Position numbers and translations under genes: made by a program. A stretch of DNA of 64,000 nt from the NCBI GenBank assembly GCA_016706255.1, contig JADJJZ010000029.1, forward strand, positions 434,001 through 498,000, written 5' to 3'. The notes under the pieces were generated by a model that did not search any database, was not told where the DNA came from, and saw only the letters and a program-made list of their open reading frames with translations. The stretch comes from Bacteroidota bacterium (lineage in GTDB: Bacteria; Bacteroidota; Bacteroidia; Chitinophagales; BACL12). This document shows, piece by piece, positions 1 through 8,147 of the stretch; position 1 is the first letter of the stretch, and every line of letters starts with the position of its first letter.

Positions 1-135
1 CAAAATCGATTTGGTATTTTACGCAATTTGCGCATCGAGCTCACTTCCATAAATGCCTACTTCGCAGATGTAGATGCCTGGCAAGCTACCGTATTTCCGA
101 TATATCCTTATATTTATTGGCAGTGGAAGAAATAA
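1..135 (+). CDS. C-terminus of an outer-membrane beta-barrel protein (partial)
   Basis: Frame 1 is open from the first base to a TAA at 133-135, giving the last 44 residues of a protein that begins outside the window. The end (VFPIYPYIYWQWKK) has the alternating aromatic/polar pattern of a terminal barrel strand. It resembles the end of the TonB-dependent receptor at 60673-63027, which reads SIFPIIPSVTWNFKF. Inference: a TonB-dependent receptor or similar outer-membrane barrel. The family cannot be fixed from so short a piece. Confidence 0.6.
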   Translation, partial: QNRFGILRNLRIELTSINAYFADVDAWQATVFPIYPYIYWQWKK

Positions 136-232
136 TCATGTACATGAAAAACATAATCAGATCAGTAGTTATATTCATAACTTTTAGAACTAATTATTAA
201 AATATTAATTTAAACTAACCAAAAATGTATCT

Positions 233-252
233 GATATTCATTTTTGAATATC
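233..252. promoter_or_regulatory. Perfect 8-bp inverted repeat upstream of cdaA
   Basis: GATATTCA (233-240), a TTTT loop (241-244) and TGAATATC (245-252) form a perfect palindrome that ends 24 bp before the cdaA start codon. It has no T-run after it, so it looks more like an operator or a 5' leader hairpin than a terminator of the preceding gene. The role is inferred; only the symmetry and position are seen. Confidence 0.45.
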
Positions 253-276
253 ACCTGCTTAGTTTAAATTTACCCC

Positions 277-1086
277 ATGCAAATGTTGTTGAGCCTTGGA
301 TTCCTGGACCTGACTTTGGTGGATATTATCGATATTCTGCTGGTTGCATTTATATTATTTCAGCTTTACCGTTTGGTAAGAGGTAGTTTAGCGTTCACCA
401 TTTTTATAGGGTTGCTGGTTATTTACGTATTGAGTTTGGTGGCAAAAGCCCTTGAATTAAAGCTGATGAGCGAAATCCTGGGTTCTTTTATCAGCGTAGG
501 TGTAATTGCGGTGCTGATCGTATTTCAACCTGAAATAAGGCGCTTTCTTTTATACGTGGGACGAAGTAGCGATTTCAGAAAAGCGAACTTCTGGAGCGCA
601 CTCAGCCTCAAAAAAATACGTACCGGCGATTATAACCAAAAGGAAGTAAAAGAACTCACCGAAGGAATTATGTCGCTGAGCCAGTCCAAAACCGGAGCCC
701 TTATTGTTATCCCCCAAACATCACAATTGCGATTTTATCAAAATACAGGGATTACCATTAATGCCGCTATTACCAAGGATATCATCGAAAGTATCTTCTT
801 TAAAAACAGTCCTTTGCACGATGGTGCGCTTATAATTGCTGACCATAAAGTGGCTTCCGCTAAATGTGTATTGCCGCTCTCCGATAACCCCGATATTCCG
901 GTAAAACTGGGTTTGCGTCATCGTAGTGGTGTTGGCATCACCGAACAAAGCGATGCTACCTGCATTATCGTTTCAGAAGAAAACGGTGAAATCAGTTACG
1001 CCCGTGAAGGACGATTATATCAGAATATTAGAAAAGAGGAATTGCAAAAATTAATTGGCCGGTCACTTTTTCACAGCATCAATTGA
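277..1086 (+). CDS. cdaA: Diadenylate cyclase CdaA (c-di-AMP synthase)
   Basis: Condenses two ATP into cyclic di-AMP, a second messenger for osmolyte and envelope homeostasis, at the inner membrane. The 269 residues fit the family: about three N-terminal membrane helices (residues 15-90), a short linker, then a DisA_N/DAC domain from about 100. The catalytic motifs are intact: HDGA at 181-184 (DGA loop) and RHR at 214-216 followed by SGVGITE. The ATG at 277 follows the palindrome at 233-252. The 3' end overlaps the convergent lipoprotein gene by 24 bp. In Firmicutes cdaA is next to its YbbR-domain partner; here a YbbR-domain gene lies 45 kb away (45978). Confidence 0.95.
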   Translation: MQMLLSLGFLDLTLVDIIDILLVAFILFQLYRLVRGSLAFTIFIGLLVIYVLSLVAKALELKLMSEILGSFISVGVIAVLIVFQPEIRRFLLYVGRSSDFRKANFWSALSLKKIRTGDYNQKEVKELTEGIMSLSQSKTGALIVIPQTSQLRFYQNTGITINAAITKDIIESIFFKNSPLHDGALIIADHKVASAKCVLPLSDNPDIPVKLGLRHRSGVGITEQSDATCIIVSEENGEISYAREGRLYQNIRKEELQKLIGRSLFHSIN

Positions 1087-1641
1087 ATCTTTTGGTGCAA
1101 AAACAGTATCCGCTTTAACACCGGTGCGCTCCATAATGGCTTCCAGCAAACCCTCAGCATCACCAACGTATTCAACTTGCAAATCAATATTCACCGAATA
1201 AGGACTCTCAGGATACTTCTCCTGAATTTGCTTCAGGTAAACTCTTGCCTGCTCATAATTACGCAAATTATCTTCACTAACACGTGCCCCAATTGCAAGA
1301 GCCTGTGGCGCTGCAGGTGACTCCGGATATTGTGCTACCAGACGTTCTAACACAGCCAGTTCTTTGCCATAATCGGGCATTACATGATATAACATGGCCG
1401 ATTTCATCAAAAATTCAATACTTAAACTATCGTTAGGATATTGATTTACGAATTCTAAATACTCATCAATTAACTGCTCCGCTTCCACTTTTTGCTCCAC
1501 ACCCAATACCGGATTAGCCTTTAAAACGCTGTCCATTTGAGTTGCCATCTCATCAATTTCTTTAAGTTCCTTGCCTTTTTTATCACAGGCAGTTGTTAAA
1601 ACCATTACCATCACTGTTAATACAGCAAAATATTTTTTCAT
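1063..1641 (-). CDS. TPR-repeat lipoprotein
   Basis: A 192-residue exported lipoprotein. A signal peptide (residues 1-18) ends in the lipobox LTTAC, with Cys19 as the lipidation site. Residues about 55-155 form tetratricopeptide-like helical pairs with recurring YP(E/N)(S/D) turns (QYPNDS, QYPESP, KYPESP), like the C-terminal part of YbgF/BamD-type proteins. It is shorter than BamD (about 250 residues), so a BamD assignment is not supported. It is convergent with cdaA, overlapping it by 24 bp. The start is at the ATG 49 bp from the divergent metalloprotease gene, so the two probably share an intergenic promoter region. Confidence 0.75.
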   Translation of the reverse strand: MKKYFAVLTVMVMVLTTACDKKGKELKEIDEMATQMDSVLKANPVLGVEQKVEAEQLIDEYLEFVNQYPNDSLSIEFLMKSAMLYHVMPDYGKELAVLERLVAQYPESPAAPQALAIGARVSEDNLRNYEQARVYLKQIQEKYPESPYSVNIDLQVEYVGDAEGLLEAIMERTGVKADTVFAPKDSIDAVKK

Positions 1642-1689
1642 AATTAATCTTGTATTTTAGAGGCACAAATTTACGTTAAAAACAAGGCA

Positions 1690-2985
1690 GTGAAGCACCT
1701 TTTTGTCATTTTAGTAGTATTTATTCTAAGTTCATGCAATAGAATTATCATTCGATATGCATCGGAAACTGATATCCAAACACAGGAAATTCCGCCCCAC
1801 GACCCTTTGTGTAAGAAGTCCATTAGTTATGTTGCAGACCTTAATCATCTAAATGCAACACCCATTCGGTACGTTCGTGTTAATTTTCATATCATGCAAA
1901 GAAGTGATGGTACCGGCAGTTTTTCGGAATCACAAGGTCGCGATTTTATCAGAGAACTCGTACGTCAAAGTAATATTCGATGGGGAGGAAATCAGAAAAT
2001 GAATTTGCCTGAACAAAATGAAACAGCGGTAATTCCGATTCCTGTGCGCATCGTTTTACAAAAAGATGCAACTACAGGTGAAGATGCCATTTATTTCCAT
2101 AAAGATGATTCATTAGCATTTTGGAATCGCAGTGCGAAAAAAGGACCGAATTCATTAAGCGATAAAACAGTAATCGATAAATATAAAATTGGCGGTGATT
2201 CAATTATCAATATTTTTTTAATTGAACATGTTCCGGACAGTATCGATAGCCCTACATATGGTGGTGCAACGTTATCGGGAATTTCATTTATAGGTAGTAT
2301 TAAATTGTTTAGTATGTATAATCAATTTACTACCGTAAAATATCGCAACGATGGTAGTCCTTTTACACATGATGTATTTTTCCTCTCTAAATTATTAAAT
2401 CACGAATTAGGTCATAGTTTTGGATTAAATCATACCTGGAATTGGGATGATGGTTGTGAAGATACACCACGAAATCCGGGTTGCTGGAGTGAAACCGGTA
2501 AAGCACCCTGCGATGGTGTTATCAGCAACAACATGATGGATTATAATTGGAATCAATTGGCTGTAACCCCTTGCCAGATTGGCCGTATGGAATATACTTT
2601 TTTCAGAGAAAAAGATGGCGCAAGGCAATACACACTCCCATTGTGGTGCGAATATCACCCGTTTGAAAAAGTGGTGGTATATAAATACGAACAATTAATT
2701 TGGGATGGCGGAAAAGATTTATGGGGAGATATAGAAATTCGCGAAGGGGCAACTTTAACGATACGATGTGATGTATCGTTGCCGGAAAAAGCCAAAGTAA
2801 TAATTAAACCCGGAGGGAAATTAATTTTAGATGGCGGGAAATTATACAATCGCTGCGGTGATAAATTTGACGGAATTGAAATTTGGGAAAATAAACGTAC
2901 CAAAGAAATAGGTCAAATTGTGCTAACCAACAATGGAATTATTCAGGATGTTGAGCACTACGAAACAATAAAACAAGTAGAATAA
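1690..2985 (+). CDS. Secreted M43-type zinc metalloprotease lipoprotein
   Basis: A 431-residue predicted lipoprotein with a short signal peptide ending LSSC (Cys16). The catalytic zinc site HELGHSFGLNH starts at about residue 238 and fits the metzincin pattern HEXXHXXGXXH. It is followed by TW, a DDGCEDTP segment and the Met-turn NNMMDYN, a combination typical of peptidase family M43 (pappalysin/cytophagalysin). After about residue 310 there is a stretch of short hydrophobic beta strands (IEIREGATLTI, VIIKPGGKLIL) that looks like a beta-helix or sandwich accessory domain. There is no T9SS sorting tail, so surface or periplasmic anchoring by lipid is the likelier location. The substrate is unknown. 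Confidence 0.85.
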   Translation: MKHLFVILVVFILSSCNRIIIRYASETDIQTQEIPPHDPLCKKSISYVADLNHLNATPIRYVRVNFHIMQRSDGTGSFSESQGRDFIRELVRQSNIRWGGNQKMNLPEQNETAVIPIPVRIVLQKDATTGEDAIYFHKDDSLAFWNRSAKKGPNSLSDKTVIDKYKIGGDSIINIFLIEHVPDSIDSPTYGGATLSGISFIGSIKLFSMYNQFTTVKYRNDGSPFTHDVFFLSKLLNHELGHSFGLNHTWNWDDGCEDTPRNPGCWSETGKAPCDGVISNNMMDYNWNQLAVTPCQIGRMEYTFFREKDGARQYTLPLWCEYHPFEKVVVYKYEQLIWDGGKDLWGDIEIREGATLTIRCDVSLPEKAKVIIKPGGKLILDGGKLYNRCGDKFDGIEIWENKRTKEIGQIVLTNNGIIQDVEHYETIKQVE

Positions 2986-3012
2986 ATAACATATTTACGG
3001 AAAAATCATTTT

Positions 3013-3584
3013 ATGCAATATAAAACTTTTAGCTTCCTCTCTCCTGTTACTTTTATTCTTGCATTTGCAGGATTTTTTCTCACGTTTACAGAAGTAAATT
3101 GTAATGGTCAGCAATTGGATACTATTAAGGGAATTGAGTTGGTGACAGGTTATGAGCAAGATTTAAATATTGTAAATAATGACTCTACTGAAAATAAAGA
3201 AGAAAAAAAAGCAGAACGTTACGACCCGAACATTTTTGCATTAAATGCATTTATTGCCGCTATTATCGGATTAATTTTAATGGCAGTAAAAAAATTGCGC
3301 ACCAATTATAAATTAGTGAGCATAATTGCCACTATTGGGTTTATTTGTTTGATTGCCATGATGCTAGATTTAAAATCAAAATTGCAGAAGCTCAAAATGA
3401 TTCAGGCAGTAAATTAAATATTGACCTGAATATTGATTTTAAGATGAAGTTTGGATATTGGCTGGTAACTGCCAGTTTTTTTGTTGCAGCATTGTGGAAT
3501 GCCATGATGGGATTTGGAAATAGAAAAACGAAAGAGGATTTTGAATTTGAATCACATGATCATCTTCCGGCTGAGCCTTCCTAA
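3013..3584 (+). pseudogene. Small multi-helix membrane protein, broken by a -1 frameshift
   Basis: From ATG 3013 one frame runs to a stop at 3415-3417 (134 residues), with helices at about residues 8-26, 74-90 and 100-117. Just after that third helix (FICLIAMMLD) the good continuation moves to another frame, which reads KIKIAEAQNDSGS, then a fourth helix (WLVTASFFVAALW), and stops at 3584. Restoring one T in the run at 3369-3371 joins the halves into about 190 residues. The break may be real or a consensus error in a homopolymer. I do not recognise the family. A strong hairpin terminator follows at 3611. Confidence 0.6.
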
Positions 3585-3610
3585 ATTTTTACGAATTGAG
3601 CACAAATTAA

Positions 3611-3638
3611 AAAGGCAGGATATTGCTACCCTGCCTTT
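3611..3638. terminator. Bidirectional intrinsic terminator
   Basis: AAAGGCAGG (3611-3619) pairs perfectly with CCTGCCTTT (3630-3638) around a 10-nt loop. A/T-rich sequence flanks it on both sides. It lies between two convergent genes (ends at 3584 and 3668), so it can serve both. Confidence 0.8.
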
Positions 3639-3667
3639 AAGTTGACCAAACCTATATAGAAGAATTT

Positions 3668-4813
3668 TTAAAACCCGCGTCGTATAACCAGACCTACTGA
3701 AAACGGATGCAAATCAGGTCCTTCACCTTCTGCAAACATACTGGTTAAGTCGTATGAGGCATAGAGGTTGAAATCACCATATCCAATGATATAATTTACT
3801 TCGTGACGGAATTGAGCAAGATTAAAATCATCTTTTTCAATATCTTTTTCACCGTCGTATTTCAATTTTGTTTTACCGCGTAACATTAATGCCGGGCTAT
3901 AACCAAATTGCATACGGAAGCTGTTTTCAGTATCCCATGGTTTTGTTTCGAAACCAATTAACAGCGGCACTGCTAAGTGTGTGGTATTAAATTTATTTTT
4001 TTCGTATTCTAAAGTTTCGGTATTGATAGTGAAGGTGTCCACATCCGGTAATATTGAAAAGTTATTATCGAAACGGAAGTGGTGCCATTCAAAGCTCAAT
4101 CCATAATTAAAATTTAAATATCCTTTAGCCATATTTACTCTTGAACGGAACACGTGCAGGTTAACATCAAAACTTCCCCAGCCATGTAAGTCTTCCATTT
4201 CAGCATATGGTTCATCTACCTGAACTTTATAATCGCTGTTTAAGAAAGTATTGTAACCCATATCAAATAACCACCATTCGGTATCAAACACATCTACATA
4301 GTGATCATCAATTTCTTCCACTTCTGGCACTTTACCAAAACTAACGTCAACATCTTCATCATCTTCACCTTCTTCGTGTACAATTAATCGCCAGTTACCG
4401 ATTGTGATTGAAGTTGAATCACCTGGTAAAGTATCTATCTGAGTCATACTTGAACCTAGAAATCCTAATTCACCTTCTAACTCTTGAAGATCTTCCAACA
4501 ACTCAGCATACTCTTCGCTGTCCATTTTGAGTGTGATATTTTCTGCACGAATATTAGCTAATTCATCCTGAATATCTTCCATTTCTTCACGCAAATCAGT
4601 TGATTCCGGGTCGAGTACTACACCGTTTTTTGTGATACTTTCATCATAGATTATATATACATTCCCTTCAGGTGTAACAATCGTAACTTTATCCTCTTCA
4701 ATTTTAATTGTTGGATTTGCCGGAGGCGGTGGAGGTGGTGGTGGAGGCGGAACCTGAGCCTTTGCAATAATTGCTCCCATCAAAATTGCTGCCATTAACA
4801 TAAACTTTTTCAT
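3668..4813 (-). CDS. Outer-membrane beta-barrel protein with polyproline N-terminus
   Basis: A 381-residue exported protein. A signal peptide ends near IIAKAQ (residue 20) and is followed by a run of ten prolines. Then comes an acidic, coiled-coil-like segment (residues 70-125, rich in Glu/Asp/Leu). The C-terminal half, from about 165, alternates aromatic and polar residues and ends in VGLVIRRGF, consistent with a PorT/OmpA-like outer-membrane barrel. It is the last gene of a three-gene operon with an ECF sigma factor and a membrane anti-sigma-like protein, 19 bp after the latter, so it is probably the effector or a target of that system. Specific function unknown. Confidence 0.65.
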   Translation of the reverse strand: MKKFMLMAAILMGAIIAKAQVPPPPPPPPPPANPTIKIEEDKVTIVTPEGNVYIIYDESITKNGVVLDPESTDLREEMEDIQDELANIRAENITLKMDSEEYAELLEDLQELEGELGFLGSSMTQIDTLPGDSTSITIGNWRLIVHEEGEDDEDVDVSFGKVPEVEEIDDHYVDVFDTEWWLFDMGYNTFLNSDYKVQVDEPYAEMEDLHGWGSFDVNLHVFRSRVNMAKGYLNFNYGLSFEWHHFRFDNNFSILPDVDTFTINTETLEYEKNKFNTTHLAVPLLIGFETKPWDTENSFRMQFGYSPALMLRGKTKLKYDGEKDIEKDDFNLAQFRHEVNYIIGYGDFNLYASYDLTSMFAEGEGPDLHPFSVGLVIRRGF

Positions 4814-4832
4814 AACGTTGTATTTAATTGTG

Positions 4833-5717
4833 TTAATTATTTGATTTTTTTCTACTGTAATAATTGAATCCTAATATGTTGATATTTTTTGTTTTTACTT
4901 TTTCTGCAGCTTTATCATCTTTCAAAAATGGTTTAATTGGATTTAAATCATAATCTTTAACATCTTCAATAACTGCACCAACTTCATCACCAATAGCAAC
5001 TGCATCAATCCACCAGTCAACCACTGTTTTATTATCGTTCAATGAAATATCAGTAACATTAGTAACCTTAACCGGTTGATTTATCTGAGCATTATTTGCA
5101 TAAATAGGTTCAACAGTTTCCGGTATTAATTCCTGATTATTATTTTTATTTTGTTCTAACTTTAATTGAATTGCTTTAGCGTAATCAATTTTTTGTATCG
5201 GGTTGATTTCGCGTTTAATTTGTTTTTCGGGATTGTTGTTTTTTTCTATCGGGGTATTATCCTGTTCCTGATTAGCAAATTGTTTATCATTATTTTTTGG
5301 CTGTTCATTTACAGCAGGTAATTCATTTATGCTATCTACATTTCTATCAAATGCATATTGACCAGTTGTATTTTCGTAGTTATATTTTTTTATAGCCATT
5401 TGTTGTTCACTATTATTTCCGTTATACAAACGCACACCAACAAACACCATAATTGCGGCTGCAACGGCTGCTGAATATTTCACCCAGCTAAACATGGTAA
5501 TTACGCGACCGGCCGTTTCTTTTTTCAGACTGTTTTTATCTGCAAAAACAACATGCATATCAGGCTGTAATTTTGTTGCACTGAATAATTCGAGTTCAGC
5601 CTTCAACTCAGGATGAAAAACTAAAAACTCGTTTAGTTCTTTTTCCTGTGCAGCAGAAAGATTACCTTCAATGTAATCGATCATCCATTCTTCGTAATTA
5701 TTGATATTAATGTTCAT
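4833..5717 (-). CDS. Membrane-spanning anti-sigma-like protein
   Basis: 294 residues. The N-terminal 45 residues (MIDYIEGNLS..E...FLVFHPEL) match the helical cytoplasmic segment seen in Bacteroidota anti-sigma factors; the cysteines of a zinc anti-sigma domain are absent. One transmembrane helix spans about residues 81-97 (YSAAVAAAIMVFVGVRL). The rest is periplasmic, Asn/Gln/Lys-rich and low in complexity. Its ATG overlaps the sigma-factor stop by 4 bp (ATGA at 5714-5717), so the two are translationally coupled. This makes it the likely regulator of that sigma factor; the signal it senses is not apparent. Confidence 0.7.
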   Translation of the reverse strand: MNININNYEEWMIDYIEGNLSAAQEKELNEFLVFHPELKAELELFSATKLQPDMHVVFADKNSLKKETAGRVITMFSWVKYSAAVAAAIMVFVGVRLYNGNNSEQQMAIKKYNYENTTGQYAFDRNVDSINELPAVNEQPKNNDKQFANQEQDNTPIEKNNNPEKQIKREINPIQKIDYAKAIQLKLEQNKNNNQELIPETVEPIYANNAQINQPVKVTNVTDISLNDNKTVVDWWIDAVAIGDEVGAVIEDVKDYDLNPIKPFLKDDKAAEKVKTKNINILGFNYYSRKKSNN

Positions 5718-6202
5718 ATTAAATGATGTATACTTATTAAATATTCTTTGAGGCTTTGACGCGCTCTGAAAATGTAAACTTTAACCTGACTCTCGCTCAA
5801 ATTGAGCATCTCTCCTATTTCTTCATAACTGTATCCCTCATAATCTCTCAGCAACACACAGTTTTTTTGCACATCGGGTAACTTTTGCAGTGCTTTTTCT
5901 ATCGCTTCTTTAACATCTACCTGCACTTCTGCTGTTCCCCCTTTGGCTGCTTCATCAATTTCTTCAACGTAATCCATCCTTTTATGTTTGCGGATATGGT
6001 CGATCATATTGTGATAAGCCGTGCTGAATAAATAACTTTTCGCCTTGTCAAACTGAACATTTTCATGATTCTTCCACAAAATCTCGAAAGCATTCTGAAC
6101 GATATCCCGGGCATCGTCATCGCTTTTTAAACTCTTGCGGATGAATCGGTAAACACCATCAGCCCACGTATCAACGGTCTCGTTATATTCTTTTGGTGTC
6201 AT
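5714..6202 (-). CDS. ECF RNA polymerase sigma factor
   Basis: A 162-residue sigma-70 family, extracytoplasmic-function type protein. Region 2 is at about residues 10-75: DDARDIVQNAFEILWKN, then YLFSTAYHNMIDHIRKHKR, which contacts the -10 region. Region 4 is at about 105-155: LPDVQKNCVLLRDYEGYSY, then a helix-turn-helix EIGEMLNLSESQVKVYIFRA. It is first in an operon with the anti-sigma-like protein (4-bp overlap) and the polyproline barrel, an arrangement in which the sigma factor usually autoregulates its own operon. Confidence 0.92.
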   Translation of the reverse strand: MTPKEYNETVDTWADGVYRFIRKSLKSDDDARDIVQNAFEILWKNHENVQFDKAKSYLFSTAYHNMIDHIRKHKRMDYVEEIDEAAKGGTAEVQVDVKEAIEKALQKLPDVQKNCVLLRDYEGYSYEEIGEMLNLSESQVKVYIFRARQSLKEYLISIHHLI

Positions 6203-6324
6203 CCGACTATATGGCGAATTAGGTGGGTAAAAAGTTACAGGTTTATTAAAAATATTTTAAAATAGCAGTAAAAATCACTGTTTTAAAGGCTTTTAAGCAG
6301 TAAATTTACTTCAAAATACAGGTT

Positions 6325-7173
6325 ATGAGCATACTCTTTCCAACAGATTTCAGTGAACATTCAGCCAAAACCTTTGGTTTTGCGCTCGATTTGGCCAAAA
6401 AACTCAACGAAACCATCACTTTGGTGCATATTTACCCGGTTCCACTAAACTATGCAACTGCCGATGAAACCCGCATGGGCGATTTGTCGGAAGAACTGAT
6501 AAATATTACAGAATCCGCAGTTGAGGACAGGTTGCGACAGTTTAAAACCGACCTCCAGGATCAATACGGAAGCAATTACCCTGAATTAGTTCGGGTTAAC
6601 GGCATATTACGCATGGGTTTTGTTGGGGATGAAATAGCCCGTGCTGCAGATGAAATTAATGCGAGTTACATTGTAATTGGTGCCAAAAAGCCTACCGGCA
6701 TTAAACGTTTTTTAGGTGGAAGTGATGTAGGAGCAATTATTAAAAAAAGCAAGGTGCCCGTTTTTACTGTTCCTGAAGATTATAATTTCCGTTCAATCGA
6801 TAAAATTGGTTTTGCTACCGACCTTACTTATAACGATAATGAAGTAATTGCGCGTTTACTTAGTTTATCAGAACAATTGAGTTCTGTTATAAAATGTTTC
6901 CATGTGCATAATAGTAATGTAGAGGTTGAAAATGCTATCATCAGCGATTTTATTGAACGCTACAAAACCGAAGCAAATAACCGTTCCATCACCTTTGAAT
7001 TAGTAGATAATGTAAATGTAACAGATGGTATTGATTACTATGTTAAAAACCACGACATTGATTTATTAGTTGTAATAAAACAAAAAACTTATTGGCTGGA
7101 TATTTTTGAAAGCAGCGTTACCAAAAAACTGGTATTTCATGAAAATGTACCGATGTTGATTTATCATGATTAA
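6325..7173 (+). CDS. Universal stress protein, tandem UspA domains
   Basis: 282 residues with two UspA (Rossmann-like alpha/beta) domains. The first begins ILFPTDFSEHSAKTFGFALD and ends with an IVIGAKKPTG..RFLGGSD..I segment, close to the ATP-binding Usp signature GX2GX9G(S/T). The second, from about residue 168, begins IGFATDLTYNDNEVIARLL and ends LLVVIKQKTY, lacking the glycine-rich loop, so only the first domain is likely to bind nucleotide. Cytoplasmic and stress-related by family; no specific partner is seen. It is transcribed divergently from the sigma operon. Confidence 0.88.
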   Translation: MSILFPTDFSEHSAKTFGFALDLAKKLNETITLVHIYPVPLNYATADETRMGDLSEELINITESAVEDRLRQFKTDLQDQYGSNYPELVRVNGILRMGFVGDEIARAADEINASYIVIGAKKPTGIKRFLGGSDVGAIIKKSKVPVFTVPEDYNFRSIDKIGFATDLTYNDNEVIARLLSLSEQLSSVIKCFHVHNSNVEVENAIISDFIERYKTEANNRSITFELVDNVNVTDGIDYYVKNHDIDLLVVIKQKTYWLDIFESSVTKKLVFHENVPMLIYHD

Positions 7174-7216
7174 TGAAGTAACAATCTAATTGCTGTAGTG
7201 ACGATATTTAGTAAGT

Positions 7217-7540
7217 ATGGCAACTAAACTATCTTCATTTCTGAAGGAGCTAAGTAATCAGGAATTGCATCTGTTTTATTTCTACAGATATAATGAATTT
7301 CTGCCTGGTTCTCAAGCTCAAATTGATGCAGAATTACGAAAAAGAAACCTTCAACTTAATATTACGGCAAAACCCGTTAAGCTTGAAATTGTTGAAGGAA
7401 ACGCTACCGCACAATGTAAAAAATGCGGATCAACCAGGTTTATAGCTCAATTAAAAACAGAAATTAAAATTGGAAAATTCGCACGAGATGAAAGCGTTTA
7501 TAAGGAGTATAAATGCAGTTTGTGTAATAAAATATATTAG
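7217..7540 (+). CDS. Small protein with C-terminal zinc ribbon
   Basis: 107 residues of unknown function. The N-terminal half is helical and polar. The C-terminal 45 residues hold two CxxC knuckles, CKKCG at about 69-73 and CSLCN at about 101-105, separated by 28 residues of beta-like sequence; this is the layout of a zinc ribbon. Such ribbons bind nucleic acids or proteins, but nothing more specific can be said. It follows the Usp gene by 43 bp on the same strand and may be co-transcribed. Confidence 0.55.
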   Translation: MATKLSSFLKELSNQELHLFYFYRYNEFLPGSQAQIDAELRKRNLQLNITAKPVKLEIVEGNATAQCKKCGSTRFIAQLKTEIKIGKFARDESVYKEYKCSLCNKIY

Positions 7541-7606
7541 TATTTATTTGTTAAACATTTGGTTTCAAATGCGGGATATAAATGTAATAATTTAAATACT
7601 TACTCA

Positions 7607-8131
7607 TCATTTTACATGCGTAACTTCTAATGATGCTTTTATATAATTTTTTACTTCTAAACCACACTGCACAAATTCCGGTTCTGAATCGAAAGCGCGC
7701 TTTGGGATTAGGAATACTTTTATATCAGTATGATACAGTAAAATAAATTTCGGAGTTAATTCGATTCTGTTTATGGCATTCCAGTCTACAGAAACTTCAT
7801 TATTGCCGCTAAGGAATTTAATTCCGGAAGGTGAAATGAACATTGTTTTTGTTTCGAAATAATCAGGATTTTGTCTGAGGGCACTATTAAGTTTACGCAT
7901 TGCCAACCAAACAGGGAATAGATAATAAATGAGTAATAATAAAACAATAGGTAACCCGGCATAAACAAAATACAACCATGAGGTTGAATTTAGTTGGTAA
8001 CCTAAACAGTAACCAAAAATCAGCGACAAAACAATCAAATACACAAGTCTGGACTTGATTCTGGCCCAAAAATGCGATTTGTAAAAATCATAATAATCTG
8101 CTTGCTGCAATGTAAATCTTAATTCCATCAA
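7607..8131 (-). CDS. YcxB-like membrane protein
   Basis: 174 residues. Two adjacent transmembrane helices (about residues 28-46 and 54-72) are followed by a C-terminal domain with the pattern SPSGIKFLSGNNEVSVDWNAINRIE..P.FILLY....FLIPKRAF. That pattern is characteristic of the YcxB-like family found widely in bacteria. Molecular function is unknown. It lies 16 bp downstream of the amidohydrolase gene on the same strand and is probably the last member of the aroC-SDR-amidohydrolase run. Confidence 0.7.
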   Translation of the reverse strand: MMELRFTLQQADYYDFYKSHFWARIKSRLVYLIVLSLIFGYCLGYQLNSTSWLYFVYAGLPIVLLLLIYYLFPVWLAMRKLNSALRQNPDYFETKTMFISPSGIKFLSGNNEVSVDWNAINRIELTPKFILLYHTDIKVFLIPKRAFDSEPEFVQCGLEVKNYIKASLEVTHVK

Positions 8132-8147
8132 AGCCTTTTAGGAGTCA

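Noticed and set aside
3345..3584. Independent 79-residue gene
   Set aside because: Its first part is out-of-frame sequence of the upstream gene, and it makes sense only as the continuation after a frameshift.
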